A DNA stretch of 64,000 bases from Psychrobacter raelei (GTDB taxonomy: Bacteria > Pseudomonadota > Gammaproteobacteria > Pseudomonadales > Moraxellaceae): the NCBI RefSeq assembly GCF_022631235.3, contig NZ_CP093310.2, positions 3,038,001-3,102,000 of the forward strand, read 5' to 3'. Each line of letters begins with the position of its first letter. Position 1 is the stretch's first letter. This document shows positions 45,801-53,688 of the stretch, piece by piece. The notes under the pieces are model-generated. The model searched no databases. It was given only the letters and a program-made list of their open reading frames with translations, and had not been told where the DNA came from. The translations under genes and the position numbers were made by a program.

Positions 45801-46454
45801 ATGAAACACCTAACCTACCCCTCATTGCCTAATATGGGCATGCTAATTATGACCTCAGCCTTAGCGGTATTAACAGGCTGCTCGTCACAGTCTGATAAAC
45901 AGGCCACCACCTTAGCCCAGACCACGGATAGCTTTAGCCAAACGGCTGTCTCCCCTGAAGTTGACCCCTATGCCAGCCGCAATGACGGGGCTTGGGGCGG
46001 CGTATATATGAGCGAAGCTGAGCTGACTGACTCTAATCGCCATATCGTAGATGTGGATGCTGTGCCGCCTTTTGATAAAGACCCCAGTTTAACGAAGTGG
46101 AATGAAAAGTTTGGCTTTGAGCATGCTTATACCACCACAGATGGCAAAAAGCTGTATCACGACTCTTGTGCTGCCTGTCATATGCATAAAGGTGAAGGCG
46201 CCTATGGTGCCGGCTACTATCCACCATTGGCCAACAACAGTAAGATGCAGTCTAAGTACTATGTACTAGATATCTTGATTAATGGATTTAGAGGTATGCC
46301 CTCATTCCGTGGTATGTTAAACGATGAGCAGATGGCGGCGGTAACCCAGTATATTGCTCAAGATTTAAATGGCTTTGACGTAAAGGTGACAGCAGAAGAT
46401 GCCGCACAATTGCGTCCTGCTGAGCCGCCCACGTATGATCCCTCGGATGAATAA
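45801..46454 (+). CDS. Mono-haem cytochrome c lipoprotein
   Basis: ATG 45801 lies downstream of AAAGAGG; the open frame extends ten codons further but breaks the signal. The 217-residue protein has a lipoprotein signal with lipobox LTG-Cys27, a polar linker and one cytochrome c domain with C123-x2-C126-H127 (DSCAACHMHKGEG). A later Met in GFRGMPSFRGM is a candidate sixth ligand. It is likely anchored to a membrane facing the periplasm. It follows the amine oxidase by about 50 bp in the same direction, so the three genes probably form one operon. Confidence 0.9.
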   Translation: MKHLTYPSLPNMGMLIMTSALAVLTGCSSQSDKQATTLAQTTDSFSQTAVSPEVDPYASRNDGAWGGVYMSEAELTDSNRHIVDVDAVPPFDKDPSLTKWNEKFGFEHAYTTTDGKKLYHDSCAACHMHKGEGAYGAGYYPPLANNSKMQSKYYVLDILINGFRGMPSFRGMLNDEQMAAVTQYIAQDLNGFDVKVTAEDAAQLRPAEPPTYDPSDE

Positions 46455-46494
46455 CAGCGGTTGTTATAAGTGGTATTTAACTTATAACATCGCC

Positions 46495-46543
46495 CTATCC
46501 ACCCCGATAGCTAAGCGCCTCACTTAGATGAGGCGTTTTTATA
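46495..46543 (-). pseudogene. Displaced 3' end of comM
   Basis: These 49 bp match the last 49 bp of the intact comM (47207-47255) at 45 positions. Read on the minus strand in the comM frame they encode KTPHLSEALSYRGG plus a TAG stop, the same as comM. All four differences are third-position and synonymous. The match ends abruptly one codon before that segment. It is therefore a leftover comM tail about 0.7 kb beyond the present comM end. Confidence 0.8.
46513..46541 (+). terminator. Terminator of the cytochrome/amine oxidase unit
   Basis: CGCCTCA (46516-46522) pairs with TGAGGCG (46529-46535) around CTTAGA, then TTTTT. The hairpin is part of the comM-derived sequence and now follows the cytochrome lipoprotein gene. 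Confidence 0.8.
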
Positions 46544-46640
46544 ATAACCTTTGTCGTATAATAAAAAATAAATTAAATTTAATGAATCCAATTAATGAAG
46601 CTGGGATTAATGAATAGCGCATAAATGCAAAGGATTGATT

Positions 46641-47204
46641 ATGAAAATCTCACTTAGCAAAGCCATTATCGGAGTAGCATTGTCGTCACTGGTTATGGGT
46701 TGTCAAACTACATCAGTCACTTATAGCACTAAACCTGTAATCGGCTCCGATACAAGAAGCGCTGTAGAAAAAACAATTATTAATAAAGACAATACTAACC
46801 CCCTGCCCGCTGCTGCTTCCTCCCCTTTATTACTTTATTATTTTACCCCCACACTTTTGATGCAGCGCATATATCCCGTAGTTACAGGTCGCTATGTGGT
46901 GCAAGACAATTGCTTGAAATTTGAGCAGATTTATAATAATAAGACCCGTCTTTTAACCCCTCTGTTTGATCCTACTTACAAGGTCTCTTTGCTACAGAAT
47001 GAGCAAGCTCTTATCTTAGATGGTACACAGGTGAAATTCGGAGAGACTGTAAAGACTGGCGGTTCGGTTAAAGAAGAGTATCTGTTTTATCACCTACAGT
47101 TTGATAACCCACAAGGTGGGGTATCTGAGTCTGTGCGTAATCCAGAAGACCACGTTTGTCTTACAGAGCCGGGAATCTTTATGAGAAGTAAACTAATAGA
47201 TTGA
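46641..47204 (+). CDS. Orphan lipoprotein, unknown function
   Basis: ATG 46641 follows AAAGGATT. The 187-residue protein has a lipoprotein signal (SKAIIGVALSSLVMG-Cys21) and then a domain I do not recognise. Visible features are a Pro/Leu-rich stretch (LPAAASSPLLLYYFTP) and a beta-rich part with ALILDGTQVKFGE, plus two Cys (DNC and HVCL) that could pair. The stop is 2 bp from the stop of the convergent comM. The gene sits exactly between the intact comM end and the displaced comM tail, and its upstream flank is very AT-rich. This suggests it arrived with that rearrangement. Confidence 0.82.
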   Translation: MKISLSKAIIGVALSSLVMGCQTTSVTYSTKPVIGSDTRSAVEKTIINKDNTNPLPAAASSPLLLYYFTPTLLMQRIYPVVTGRYVVQDNCLKFEQIYNNKTRLLTPLFDPTYKVSLLQNEQALILDGTQVKFGETVKTGGSVKEEYLFYHLQFDNPQGGVSESVRNPEDHVCLTEPGIFMRSKLID

Positions 47205-47206
47205 CT

Positions 47207-48754
47207 CTAGCCGCCACGATAGCTAAGCGCCTCACTTAAATGAGGCGTTTTTATATCTGTACTGTTTGCCAAATCTGCTATGGTTCGTGCCACTCGCAAT
47301 AATCGGTGGTAGCCACGGGCGGATAAATTCAGTTTGCTTTGTGCCATCGCTAACAGCTGTTTTTCACTGTCACCCAACGTAATATGCTCGTCCATTTCGC
47401 TTGGGGTTAACTCACAATTGGGTTTGTTTTGCCGCTCCTGTTGACGTTTATAAGCACGAGTTACCCGTGTTCGAACCGTCTGTGAGGCCTCACCTGGCTG
47501 ACTATTCTGAAGGTCACTAATCGGTAAAGCGGGTACACTAACCTGCAAATCTATTCTATCTAGTAGAGGACCAGAAATTTTATCCTGATAACGCTGAATT
47601 TGTTCAGGTCGACAATGGCAACGATTAGAAGGGTCACCATGATAACCACAAGGACAAGGGTTCATCGCCGCTACCAATTGAAAGTTAGCCGGAAAAGTTG
47701 CTTGTTGATTGGCCCGGCTAATGGTGATTTGCTTTGATTCTAAGGGCTGACGCAATACCTCTAACACTTTTCGATCAAACTCTGGCATCTCATCTAAGAA
47801 TAAAACGCCTTTATTGGCCAGTGTAATCTCGCCAGGCTTAGGGCGTGAGCCGCCCCCGACCAAGGCCACCGCCGAAATAGTATGGTGAATTTCGCGAAAG
47901 GGGCGAGTGCCATAATGATACTCAGTATTGGCCACAGAATAAGTGCTGGCGACCTCCAGCGCTTCTTCTTCACTTAAGTCTGGCAATATGGTCGGCAATC
48001 GAGCTGCCATCAAGGTCTTACCTGAGCCAGGAGGGCCACTAAATAACAATGAATGACCGCCAGCAGCTGCAATCTCCAGTGCCCGTCTGGCATGATGCTG
48101 CCCTTTAACATCAGCCAAATCCACCTTATAAGCCACTTTCTGCTTAGCCTCTTGCGACACTACGGCTGTCAGTAACCCCTGTTCGCTGCTTGCTGGGTGG
48201 ACGCCTAACGGATTGTTTTCTGCCTGCAAATGCTCGCACACTTGTTTTAAGCTCTTGACGGCATAAACCTGCATACCACTTATCCGGCTTGCTTCAATGG
48301 CATTACCTGCCGGAACCATCAGCTTGCGCGCCCTATCATCTGATTTTGCCGCCATGGCTTCGCTTTTTATGGCTCGTGCTACTGCAAGCGCACCTGATAT
48401 TTCGCGCAGCTCTCCGCTTAATGCCAGCTCACCAATAAACTCATAAGACTCTAACCACTCAGGCTCAAGCTGACCACTGGCCGCTAAGATACCCATAGCA
48501 ATGGGCAAATCCAATCGTGCCCCTTCTTTGGGCAAGTCCGCAGGGGCCAAGTTGATGGTCAATCGCCGATTGGGAAATTGAAAATCCGAGTTAATCAATG
48601 CCGAGCGGACCCTATCTTTACTCTCACGCACTGCCGCTTCAGGAAGCCCCACTATAGTGAGCGCAGGCAAGCCTTGCGATAAATGTACCTCAACCCTAAC
48701 TTTAGGGGCATGTAGCCCGACGACCGAGCGGGTATGGACTTGAGCAAAAGACAT
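47207..48754 (-). CDS. comM: ComM/YifB Mg-chelatase-like AAA+ ATPase
   Basis: ComM is a helicase that promotes branch migration during natural transformation. Start is ATG 48754; the further upstream open frame is AT-rich and unlike the family. The 515-residue protein has the N-terminal ChlI domain (VGLHAPKVRVEVHLSQGLP), Walker A FSGPPGSGKTLMA, Walker B GVLFLDEMPEF, the CPCGYHGDPSNRCHC zinc-like motif and the C-terminal SARGYHRLLRVARTIADL. Its last 49 bp are duplicated at 46495-46543. comM is a known island insertion site in Acinetobacter, but there the insertion interrupts the gene, while here it is intact. Confidence 0.95.
   Translation of the reverse strand: MSFAQVHTRSVVGLHAPKVRVEVHLSQGLPALTIVGLPEAAVRESKDRVRSALINSDFQFPNRRLTINLAPADLPKEGARLDLPIAMGILAASGQLEPEWLESYEFIGELALSGELREISGALAVARAIKSEAMAAKSDDRARKLMVPAGNAIEASRISGMQVYAVKSLKQVCEHLQAENNPLGVHPASSEQGLLTAVVSQEAKQKVAYKVDLADVKGQHHARRALEIAAAGGHSLLFSGPPGSGKTLMAARLPTILPDLSEEEALEVASTYSVANTEYHYGTRPFREIHHTISAVALVGGGSRPKPGEITLANKGVLFLDEMPEFDRKVLEVLRQPLESKQITISRANQQATFPANFQLVAAMNPCPCGYHGDPSNRCHCRPEQIQRYQDKISGPLLDRIDLQVSVPALPISDLQNSQPGEASQTVRTRVTRAYKRQQERQNKPNCELTPSEMDEHITLGDSEKQLLAMAQSKLNLSARGYHRLLRVARTIADLANSTDIKTPHLSEALSYRGG
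47225..47253 (+). terminator. Terminator of the orphan lipoprotein gene, inside comM
   Basis: CGCCTCA (47228-47234) pairs with TGAGGCG (47241-47247) around CTTAAA, followed by TTTTT. It lies within the last codons of comM on the other strand and ends plus-strand transcripts. Confidence 0.75.
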
Positions 48755-48935
48755 GATAAGCCTTATATAAATAATAATTATTAAATTTGTTTCATTCATA
48801 ATAAATTATTTATTAACAGTTAGCAAAGCTGCAAACACATTAATTTATGTCGGCCTTAGCCGCATCCTATCAACGACAGTAATGGTGTTAGAATAAGGAC
48901 TTAGATCCTCAAGGTAGGTTTAGGAGCAGGCGGCA

Positions 48936-49847
48936 GTGAACAAGAATATTAAAGTGGCTATTGGTTGCTTGATTGCTGGCGGCGCTCTGCTTGGCTTATC
49001 TACTAATCTGGCCAAATACGCTGGTACAGTGGGGCTCACTCCGCTGGCGTTTGTATTTTGGTCCATTAGTGGGGCCGCTTTTATCTTATTGGTTATCTCT
49101 TTGCTGCGCCGTCAGCCGCCCCCTTTAACTCGGCGTAGTCTTGAGTATTATGCTGTGGCTGCCTTAGTCAGTGTTGCCGGCTCTAACTTGATATTTTTCT
49201 CAGCCATTCCCCAAGTGGGGGCAAGTTTTGTGGCGCTCATCATCTCACTGCCGCCTTTACTGACTTATTTGGGCGCACTCTTGTTAAAGATGGAGCGCTT
49301 TAGTCCAATGCGGGCTGCAGGGGTAGCCGCAGCATTAAGCGGTGCTGGGGTACTGGCTGCTAATAAGCTTGGTGCGCCTAATGCCAGTGTGTTTTGGATT
49401 ATCGTGGCCTTGTGTGGCCCAGTGCTGCTTGCCATAGGTAATTTGTATCGCACCTTACGCTGGCCCACAGGCGCCTCACCCAGTGCCCTTGCGCCTGGGA
49501 TGCTAATAGCAGCAGCGATACAATTGGGTATGCTGGGGTTATTGCCCCACTTTTCACTCACTTTACCTCGCGAGGATCCACTGGCTTTGATAGTATCAAT
49601 GGGGCTAATTGTACTGCAGTCCTTTGTTTTTGCCGGACAGTTTCAAGTGCTGTTTTTATTACAAAAAGCCGGCGGGCCGGTGCTGCTAAGCTTGCTGGGT
49701 TCAACCGCTGCACTGTTTGCGGTTCCTATTGCCATATTTTTTCAAGCAGAAGCGCCGCCTGAGGGACTGCTATGGGGTGCAGGACTTATTGCCCTCGGGG
49801 TCACTTTGGTGACGTTAGGTGGCCTAAAAAACAAGCAGGCGCTCTAA
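48936..49847 (+). CDS. EamA/DMT family transporter
   Basis: The 303-residue inner-membrane protein starts at GTG 48936 after a GGAG-containing region. It has about ten hydrophobic segments in two EamA halves. The first opens LLGLSTNLAKYAGTVGLTPL; the second covers FWIIVALCGPVLLAIGNLYRTLRW onward. It is only distantly similar to the other EamA protein at 21946-22866, so the two are not recent copies. Export of an amino acid or metabolite is typical; substrate unknown. It is divergent from comM. Confidence 0.87.
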   Translation: MNKNIKVAIGCLIAGGALLGLSTNLAKYAGTVGLTPLAFVFWSISGAAFILLVISLLRRQPPPLTRRSLEYYAVAALVSVAGSNLIFFSAIPQVGASFVALIISLPPLLTYLGALLLKMERFSPMRAAGVAAALSGAGVLAANKLGAPNASVFWIIVALCGPVLLAIGNLYRTLRWPTGASPSALAPGMLIAAAIQLGMLGLLPHFSLTLPREDPLALIVSMGLIVLQSFVFAGQFQVLFLLQKAGGPVLLSLLGSTAALFAVPIAIFFQAEAPPEGLLWGAGLIALGVTLVTLGGLKNKQAL

Positions 49848-50089
49848 AAATTCAACCTTAACAGCCTTAGGCTCTTGGTCTTGCCTTATTTATGCTTAAA
49901 AGTGCTCATAACTTGTCGCTCCTATTCCTATATTGCTATTACCTGGCTATTGACTAAGCCCCCCTACACGATAGAGGTATAGAAAACCGGGCAGATTACA
50001 GCTACCTTAGTATAATTTGTTATAATTGATTCGATTTTAACCCTCTCCTCATAGCTCCTGTTTATCGGCTCTCCGATAAGGCCAATCTT

Positions 50090-51658
50090 ATGACTCATTC
50101 TGCCATTTTTACAGACCAAGCCAGTCTTCCCCCATCTACTGAGCGTCCGGATTTTTCTCCTAGCAATCCTTATGCCAAAAAACAGTTTGATGCAGCGACC
50201 TCTGAGATGCCGCAGTTAGAATATGATCAGGCGTTAATTCATAAATATAATCGTTCAGGGCCACGCTATACCTCATACCCTACTGCGCTTGAGTTTAAGC
50301 CCATTGAAGCCGGCGTTGAATTAGAGGTTTTGACCCGCCGCGACCCCAATGCGCCCCTATCGCTTTATTTTCACATTCCCTTTTGTCGCCATCTTTGCTA
50401 CTACTGTGCTTGCAATAAGATCATCACCAAAAAGAACAGCGATGCCGGTGACTACCTAGCGTATCTAAAAAATGAAGTAAAACAAAAGCGTGCCTTATTA
50501 CAACGTCCTGACTCAGGTGGTAAGCCTTATGTCAAGCAGCTGCATTTGGGTGGGGGTACACCGACTTTCTTTAGTGATGAGGAACTGACTGAGCTTTGGC
50601 AGTTTTTGCAGACCCAGTTTGAATTTGCACCCACCTCAGTTGAGCAAGTGAGCGATGAGCACCCAGAAATGGGAGACTACTCTGTAGAGATTGACCCTCG
50701 AGAGATTAGAGATACCACGTTGAGCGTGTTACGCAGTTTGGGCTTTAACCGAGTCAGCTTCGGGGTGCAGGACTTGGATGACAAGGTTCAAATTGCGGTG
50801 AACCGAGTGCAATCTGAAGCGCTTATCCGTAGTGTGATGCAAGAGACCCGCCGCTTAGGCTTTCAGTCGACCAATATTGACTTAATCTATGGGCTGCCGC
50901 ATCAAACGCCGCAGACGTTCGCTAAGACGGTACAGACCATTATTGACATCTCGCCTGATAGATTGTCCATCTTTAACTATGCGCACCTGCCTGATCGCTT
51001 TAAGTCGCAGCGTCAGATTAAAGAGGAGGATTTACCGACACCAGCCGAGAAGCTTGAGATGTTCAGTGATACCATAGCCGCGTTGAATACAGCTGGCTAC
51101 CAGTACATCGGTATCGATCACTTTGCGAAGCCTGATGACAGCATGGCCATCGCTCAGCGTGATGGTATTTTGCACCGCAACTTCCAAGGCTATACCATCT
51201 TAGGTGACTGCGACTTATTGGGCTTTGGTGTCTCCTCTATCAGTCAAATTAACAGCACCTTGTATGCCAATAAGGGCAATACCTCTACTCATATTCTACA
51301 AAATCACACAGATTTAAAAGCGTATGAGGCCATGGTAGATGCCGGCAAACTGCCGGCGGTACGCCATATCAAAACCAGCATACAAGACCGTCTGCGTGGT
51401 TATGTGATTTCCAATCTGTTGTGCCATGATTACATTGATTTTAAAGACTTGAATCAAAAATTTGGGATAGATGCCATCACATTTTTTATTGATGAAATTC
51501 AGCAGCTCGGTGAGATGCAGCAAGACCGACTTATAGATATGGATGCTGCCGGTATCCGTATTTTGCCAAAGGGACGCCTGCTTGCCCGCAACGTGGCCAT
51601 GGTATTTGATAGCTATTTGGCAAGTAAAGAAAAAAACCGCTTCTCTAAAGTGATTTAG
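50090..51658 (+). CDS. hemN: Oxygen-independent coproporphyrinogen III oxidase
   Basis: HemN is a radical-SAM enzyme that converts coproporphyrinogen III to protoporphyrinogen IX without O2. The 522-residue protein has the cluster motif C99-x3-C103-x2-C106 in PFCRHLCYYCACN with the HemN-specific fourth Cys108. It also has GPRYTSYPTALEF before it, LGGGTPTF, and the C-terminal HemN domain (LLCHDYIDF). The N-terminus is about 45 residues longer than in E. coli. Haem supply fits the several c-type cytochromes nearby, though no link is shown. A terminator follows. Confidence 0.95.
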   Translation: MTHSAIFTDQASLPPSTERPDFSPSNPYAKKQFDAATSEMPQLEYDQALIHKYNRSGPRYTSYPTALEFKPIEAGVELEVLTRRDPNAPLSLYFHIPFCRHLCYYCACNKIITKKNSDAGDYLAYLKNEVKQKRALLQRPDSGGKPYVKQLHLGGGTPTFFSDEELTELWQFLQTQFEFAPTSVEQVSDEHPEMGDYSVEIDPREIRDTTLSVLRSLGFNRVSFGVQDLDDKVQIAVNRVQSEALIRSVMQETRRLGFQSTNIDLIYGLPHQTPQTFAKTVQTIIDISPDRLSIFNYAHLPDRFKSQRQIKEEDLPTPAEKLEMFSDTIAALNTAGYQYIGIDHFAKPDDSMAIAQRDGILHRNFQGYTILGDCDLLGFGVSSISQINSTLYANKGNTSTHILQNHTDLKAYEAMVDAGKLPAVRHIKTSIQDRLRGYVISNLLCHDYIDFKDLNQKFGIDAITFFIDEIQQLGEMQQDRLIDMDAAGIRILPKGRLLARNVAMVFDSYLASKEKNRFSKVI

Positions 51659-51730
51659 TGCTCTAAAAGAGTCGTCATTGCACCAAAACTCCTAAATAAA
51701 GCGGCCAATATAACCCCCTGTTATTGACCT

Positions 51731-51769
51731 AAAAAAACCGACACCACGTTAGATGGTATCGGTTTTTTT
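51731..51769. terminator. Bidirectional terminator between hemN and decarboxylase
   Basis: ACCGA-C-ACCA pairs with TGGT-A-TCGGT within flanking A and T runs, between two convergent genes. Confidence 0.88.
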
Positions 51770-51785
51770 GGTTAAAGCGGTGGTT

Positions 51786-53447
51786 TTATTTTAAAGATGC
51801 CGCCACATCTTGTAATAACGGCGGTATGTCCATCATGCCGGTAATTACTTCAATAAATACCATCTTATCTTTGGCTTTGTCCGCTTGAGACAGCGCTGAT
51901 TTTAGCTCAGCTGGGGTCGCAGCTTTTAGGGTCAAGCAGTTGTGTTGATTGGCACCAAAAGCTTGAGGCATCACCTGCCAATCACACACAGGAATGTCAT
52001 TGTAAAGCTCCTCTTCGCCGTGAATGGCACGCTCTACGGTGTAGCCTGCATTATTGATTAATAAAATCACTGGGTTTAGCTGCTCACGAATCATTACCGC
52101 CAAATCTTGAATGGTCAATAGCGCTGAGCCATCGCCGATAAGCAGCACACTACGCTTGTTAGGTGATGCTATACCGGCCCCCAAGCTGGCAGGTAATGTA
52201 TAGCCGATAGAGCCCCACAGCGGCTGACCATAGAAGGTTACCCCTTCAGGCAGACGCACTTCGCTCATGCCAAAATAGGCGGTACCTTGCTCAGCAAACA
52301 CCAAGTTATTGCCATCCAAACAGTCGGCCACAATATGCCATAAGTCTTTTTGCAGTAGTGGCTCATCATCACCGCCTTGCTGCTGATGCACATCAACTGG
52401 CGCAATAAGTGGCTTGGCGACCACCTCAATGCCTGATGTTAATACCTCATGCAGTGCTCGTAGCGCATCCTTCATGGCGATGGGAGCAAAGGTCTTATCG
52501 GCTACTGTGGCACGCTCTTGATGAATATCGACCACTTTTGAGGTATCAATCTTTTGAGTAAAGCCGGAGGTGGTGGTGTCGGTATAATTAACACCCAATT
52601 TAATCAAACACTCCGCATTTTCAATGGCATCTTTTACCGTAGGCTGCGAGGGCTCACCCACATAAACACCCGCCCAACGATCACTGTGCTCATCGATTAA
52701 GGTCTTACCCCAAGATAAAGTGGCATAGGGGATTTGAGTGTCGGCTATCAGTGCTTTTAGCTGAGATTGTAGGCCCAGGCGGTGTACCATTAAGTCTGCA
52801 ATTAAGGTGGTGGCTTTGCCTTCGATATAGCAGCTCAGCTCTTTTTTGAAGTCAGCCAAAGCCTCTTGACTGGTGATGTCCTCTTCACTGTCTTTTAGCT
52901 GAGTGGTGGGACGATAAATAGGCAGCTTGGCCACATCAGGTGACAATAATAAATAACCAGGGCGCTGCTTTTTTAGCACCATGCGAATTACCCTATCAAT
53001 CTCAGAGGCGGCGTTTTCGGCCGTAATCTCAGCTCGGGCCACGCTGACAGGCTCCACCATTTTAATAAAGTGGTTAAACACCCCATCACCTAAGCTGTGA
53101 TGTAGGCGGCGCTTGCCATCTCTTAACTGAGTATTGGGTGCGCCCACAATATGCAGCACCGGCACATACTCGGCGTATGAGCCAGCAGTGGCGTTAATAG
53201 CAGACAGCTCACCTACCCCAAAGGTGGTGACCATGGCCGAAAATCGGCGTTCGCGCGCATAGCCATCAGCAGCATAACCGGCGTTGAGCTCATTGGTATT
53301 GCCTACCCAGCGCAGTTTATTTGAAGCAATAATATTGTCTAAAAAGGCTAAGTTGTAATCGCCTGGCACCCCGAAGATTTCGGTGGCACCCGCTTCAGCT
53401 ACTCGGTCAAATAGATAATCAGCAATGGTATAGATGGGCTGTGACAT
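51786..53447 (-). CDS. ThDP-dependent 2-oxoacid decarboxylase (IpdC/KivD/PDC type)
   Basis: The 553-residue enzyme has the N-terminal ThDP domain (FGVPGDYNLAFLD, with the cofactor-activating Glu in GNTNELNAGYAADGYAR), the paired catalytic His region RRLHHSLGDG and the C-terminal ThDP signature GDGSALLTIQDLA...NNAGYTVE. This is the pyruvate/indolepyruvate/branched-chain oxoacid decarboxylase group, which releases CO2 to give an aldehyde. The exact substrate is not decided by motifs I can read. No aminotransferase or alcohol dehydrogenase lies next to it. Confidence 0.88.
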   Translation of the reverse strand: MSQPIYTIADYLFDRVAEAGATEIFGVPGDYNLAFLDNIIASNKLRWVGNTNELNAGYAADGYARERRFSAMVTTFGVGELSAINATAGSYAEYVPVLHIVGAPNTQLRDGKRRLHHSLGDGVFNHFIKMVEPVSVARAEITAENAASEIDRVIRMVLKKQRPGYLLLSPDVAKLPIYRPTTQLKDSEEDITSQEALADFKKELSCYIEGKATTLIADLMVHRLGLQSQLKALIADTQIPYATLSWGKTLIDEHSDRWAGVYVGEPSQPTVKDAIENAECLIKLGVNYTDTTTSGFTQKIDTSKVVDIHQERATVADKTFAPIAMKDALRALHEVLTSGIEVVAKPLIAPVDVHQQQGGDDEPLLQKDLWHIVADCLDGNNLVFAEQGTAYFGMSEVRLPEGVTFYGQPLWGSIGYTLPASLGAGIASPNKRSVLLIGDGSALLTIQDLAVMIREQLNPVILLINNAGYTVERAIHGEEELYNDIPVCDWQVMPQAFGANQHNCLTLKAATPAELKSALSQADKAKDKMVFIEVITGMMDIPPLLQDVAASLK

Positions 53448-53688
53448 AGCATACTCTCTTATTTTAGTTAGGTTTGATTGTTATCACTTAAGTTAAAGAG
53501 GGTCATGGGGCACGGCTTATGGTTTAAAATTCCTTTTAATGACCGCCCCTCCTTTTAAGCCGCTTATTTTAGTAAGCGATTCATTTTATCAGTTAACCAT
53601 TCTATTTGGTGATACCTATTCAAAAAATAAGTAATATGTTATATGAAGTCACAGCTGTGTAAAAATCAGCTCATCTAATACTATCCGG

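Noticed and set aside
46513..46541. The two similar hairpins near comM as merely convergent terminators
   Set aside because: Identity covers 49 bp in the comM reading frame including the stop, and all changes are synonymous, which a shared terminator motif would not explain.
46495..48754. Acinetobacter AbaR-type resistance island in comM
   Set aside because: comM is intact and no transposition or resistance genes are present. Only the 3' end is duplicated.
50020..50040. FNR-type site upstream of hemN (TTGATTCGATTTT)
   Set aside because: Only one half-site fits TTGAT-N4-ATCAA; the second half is missing.
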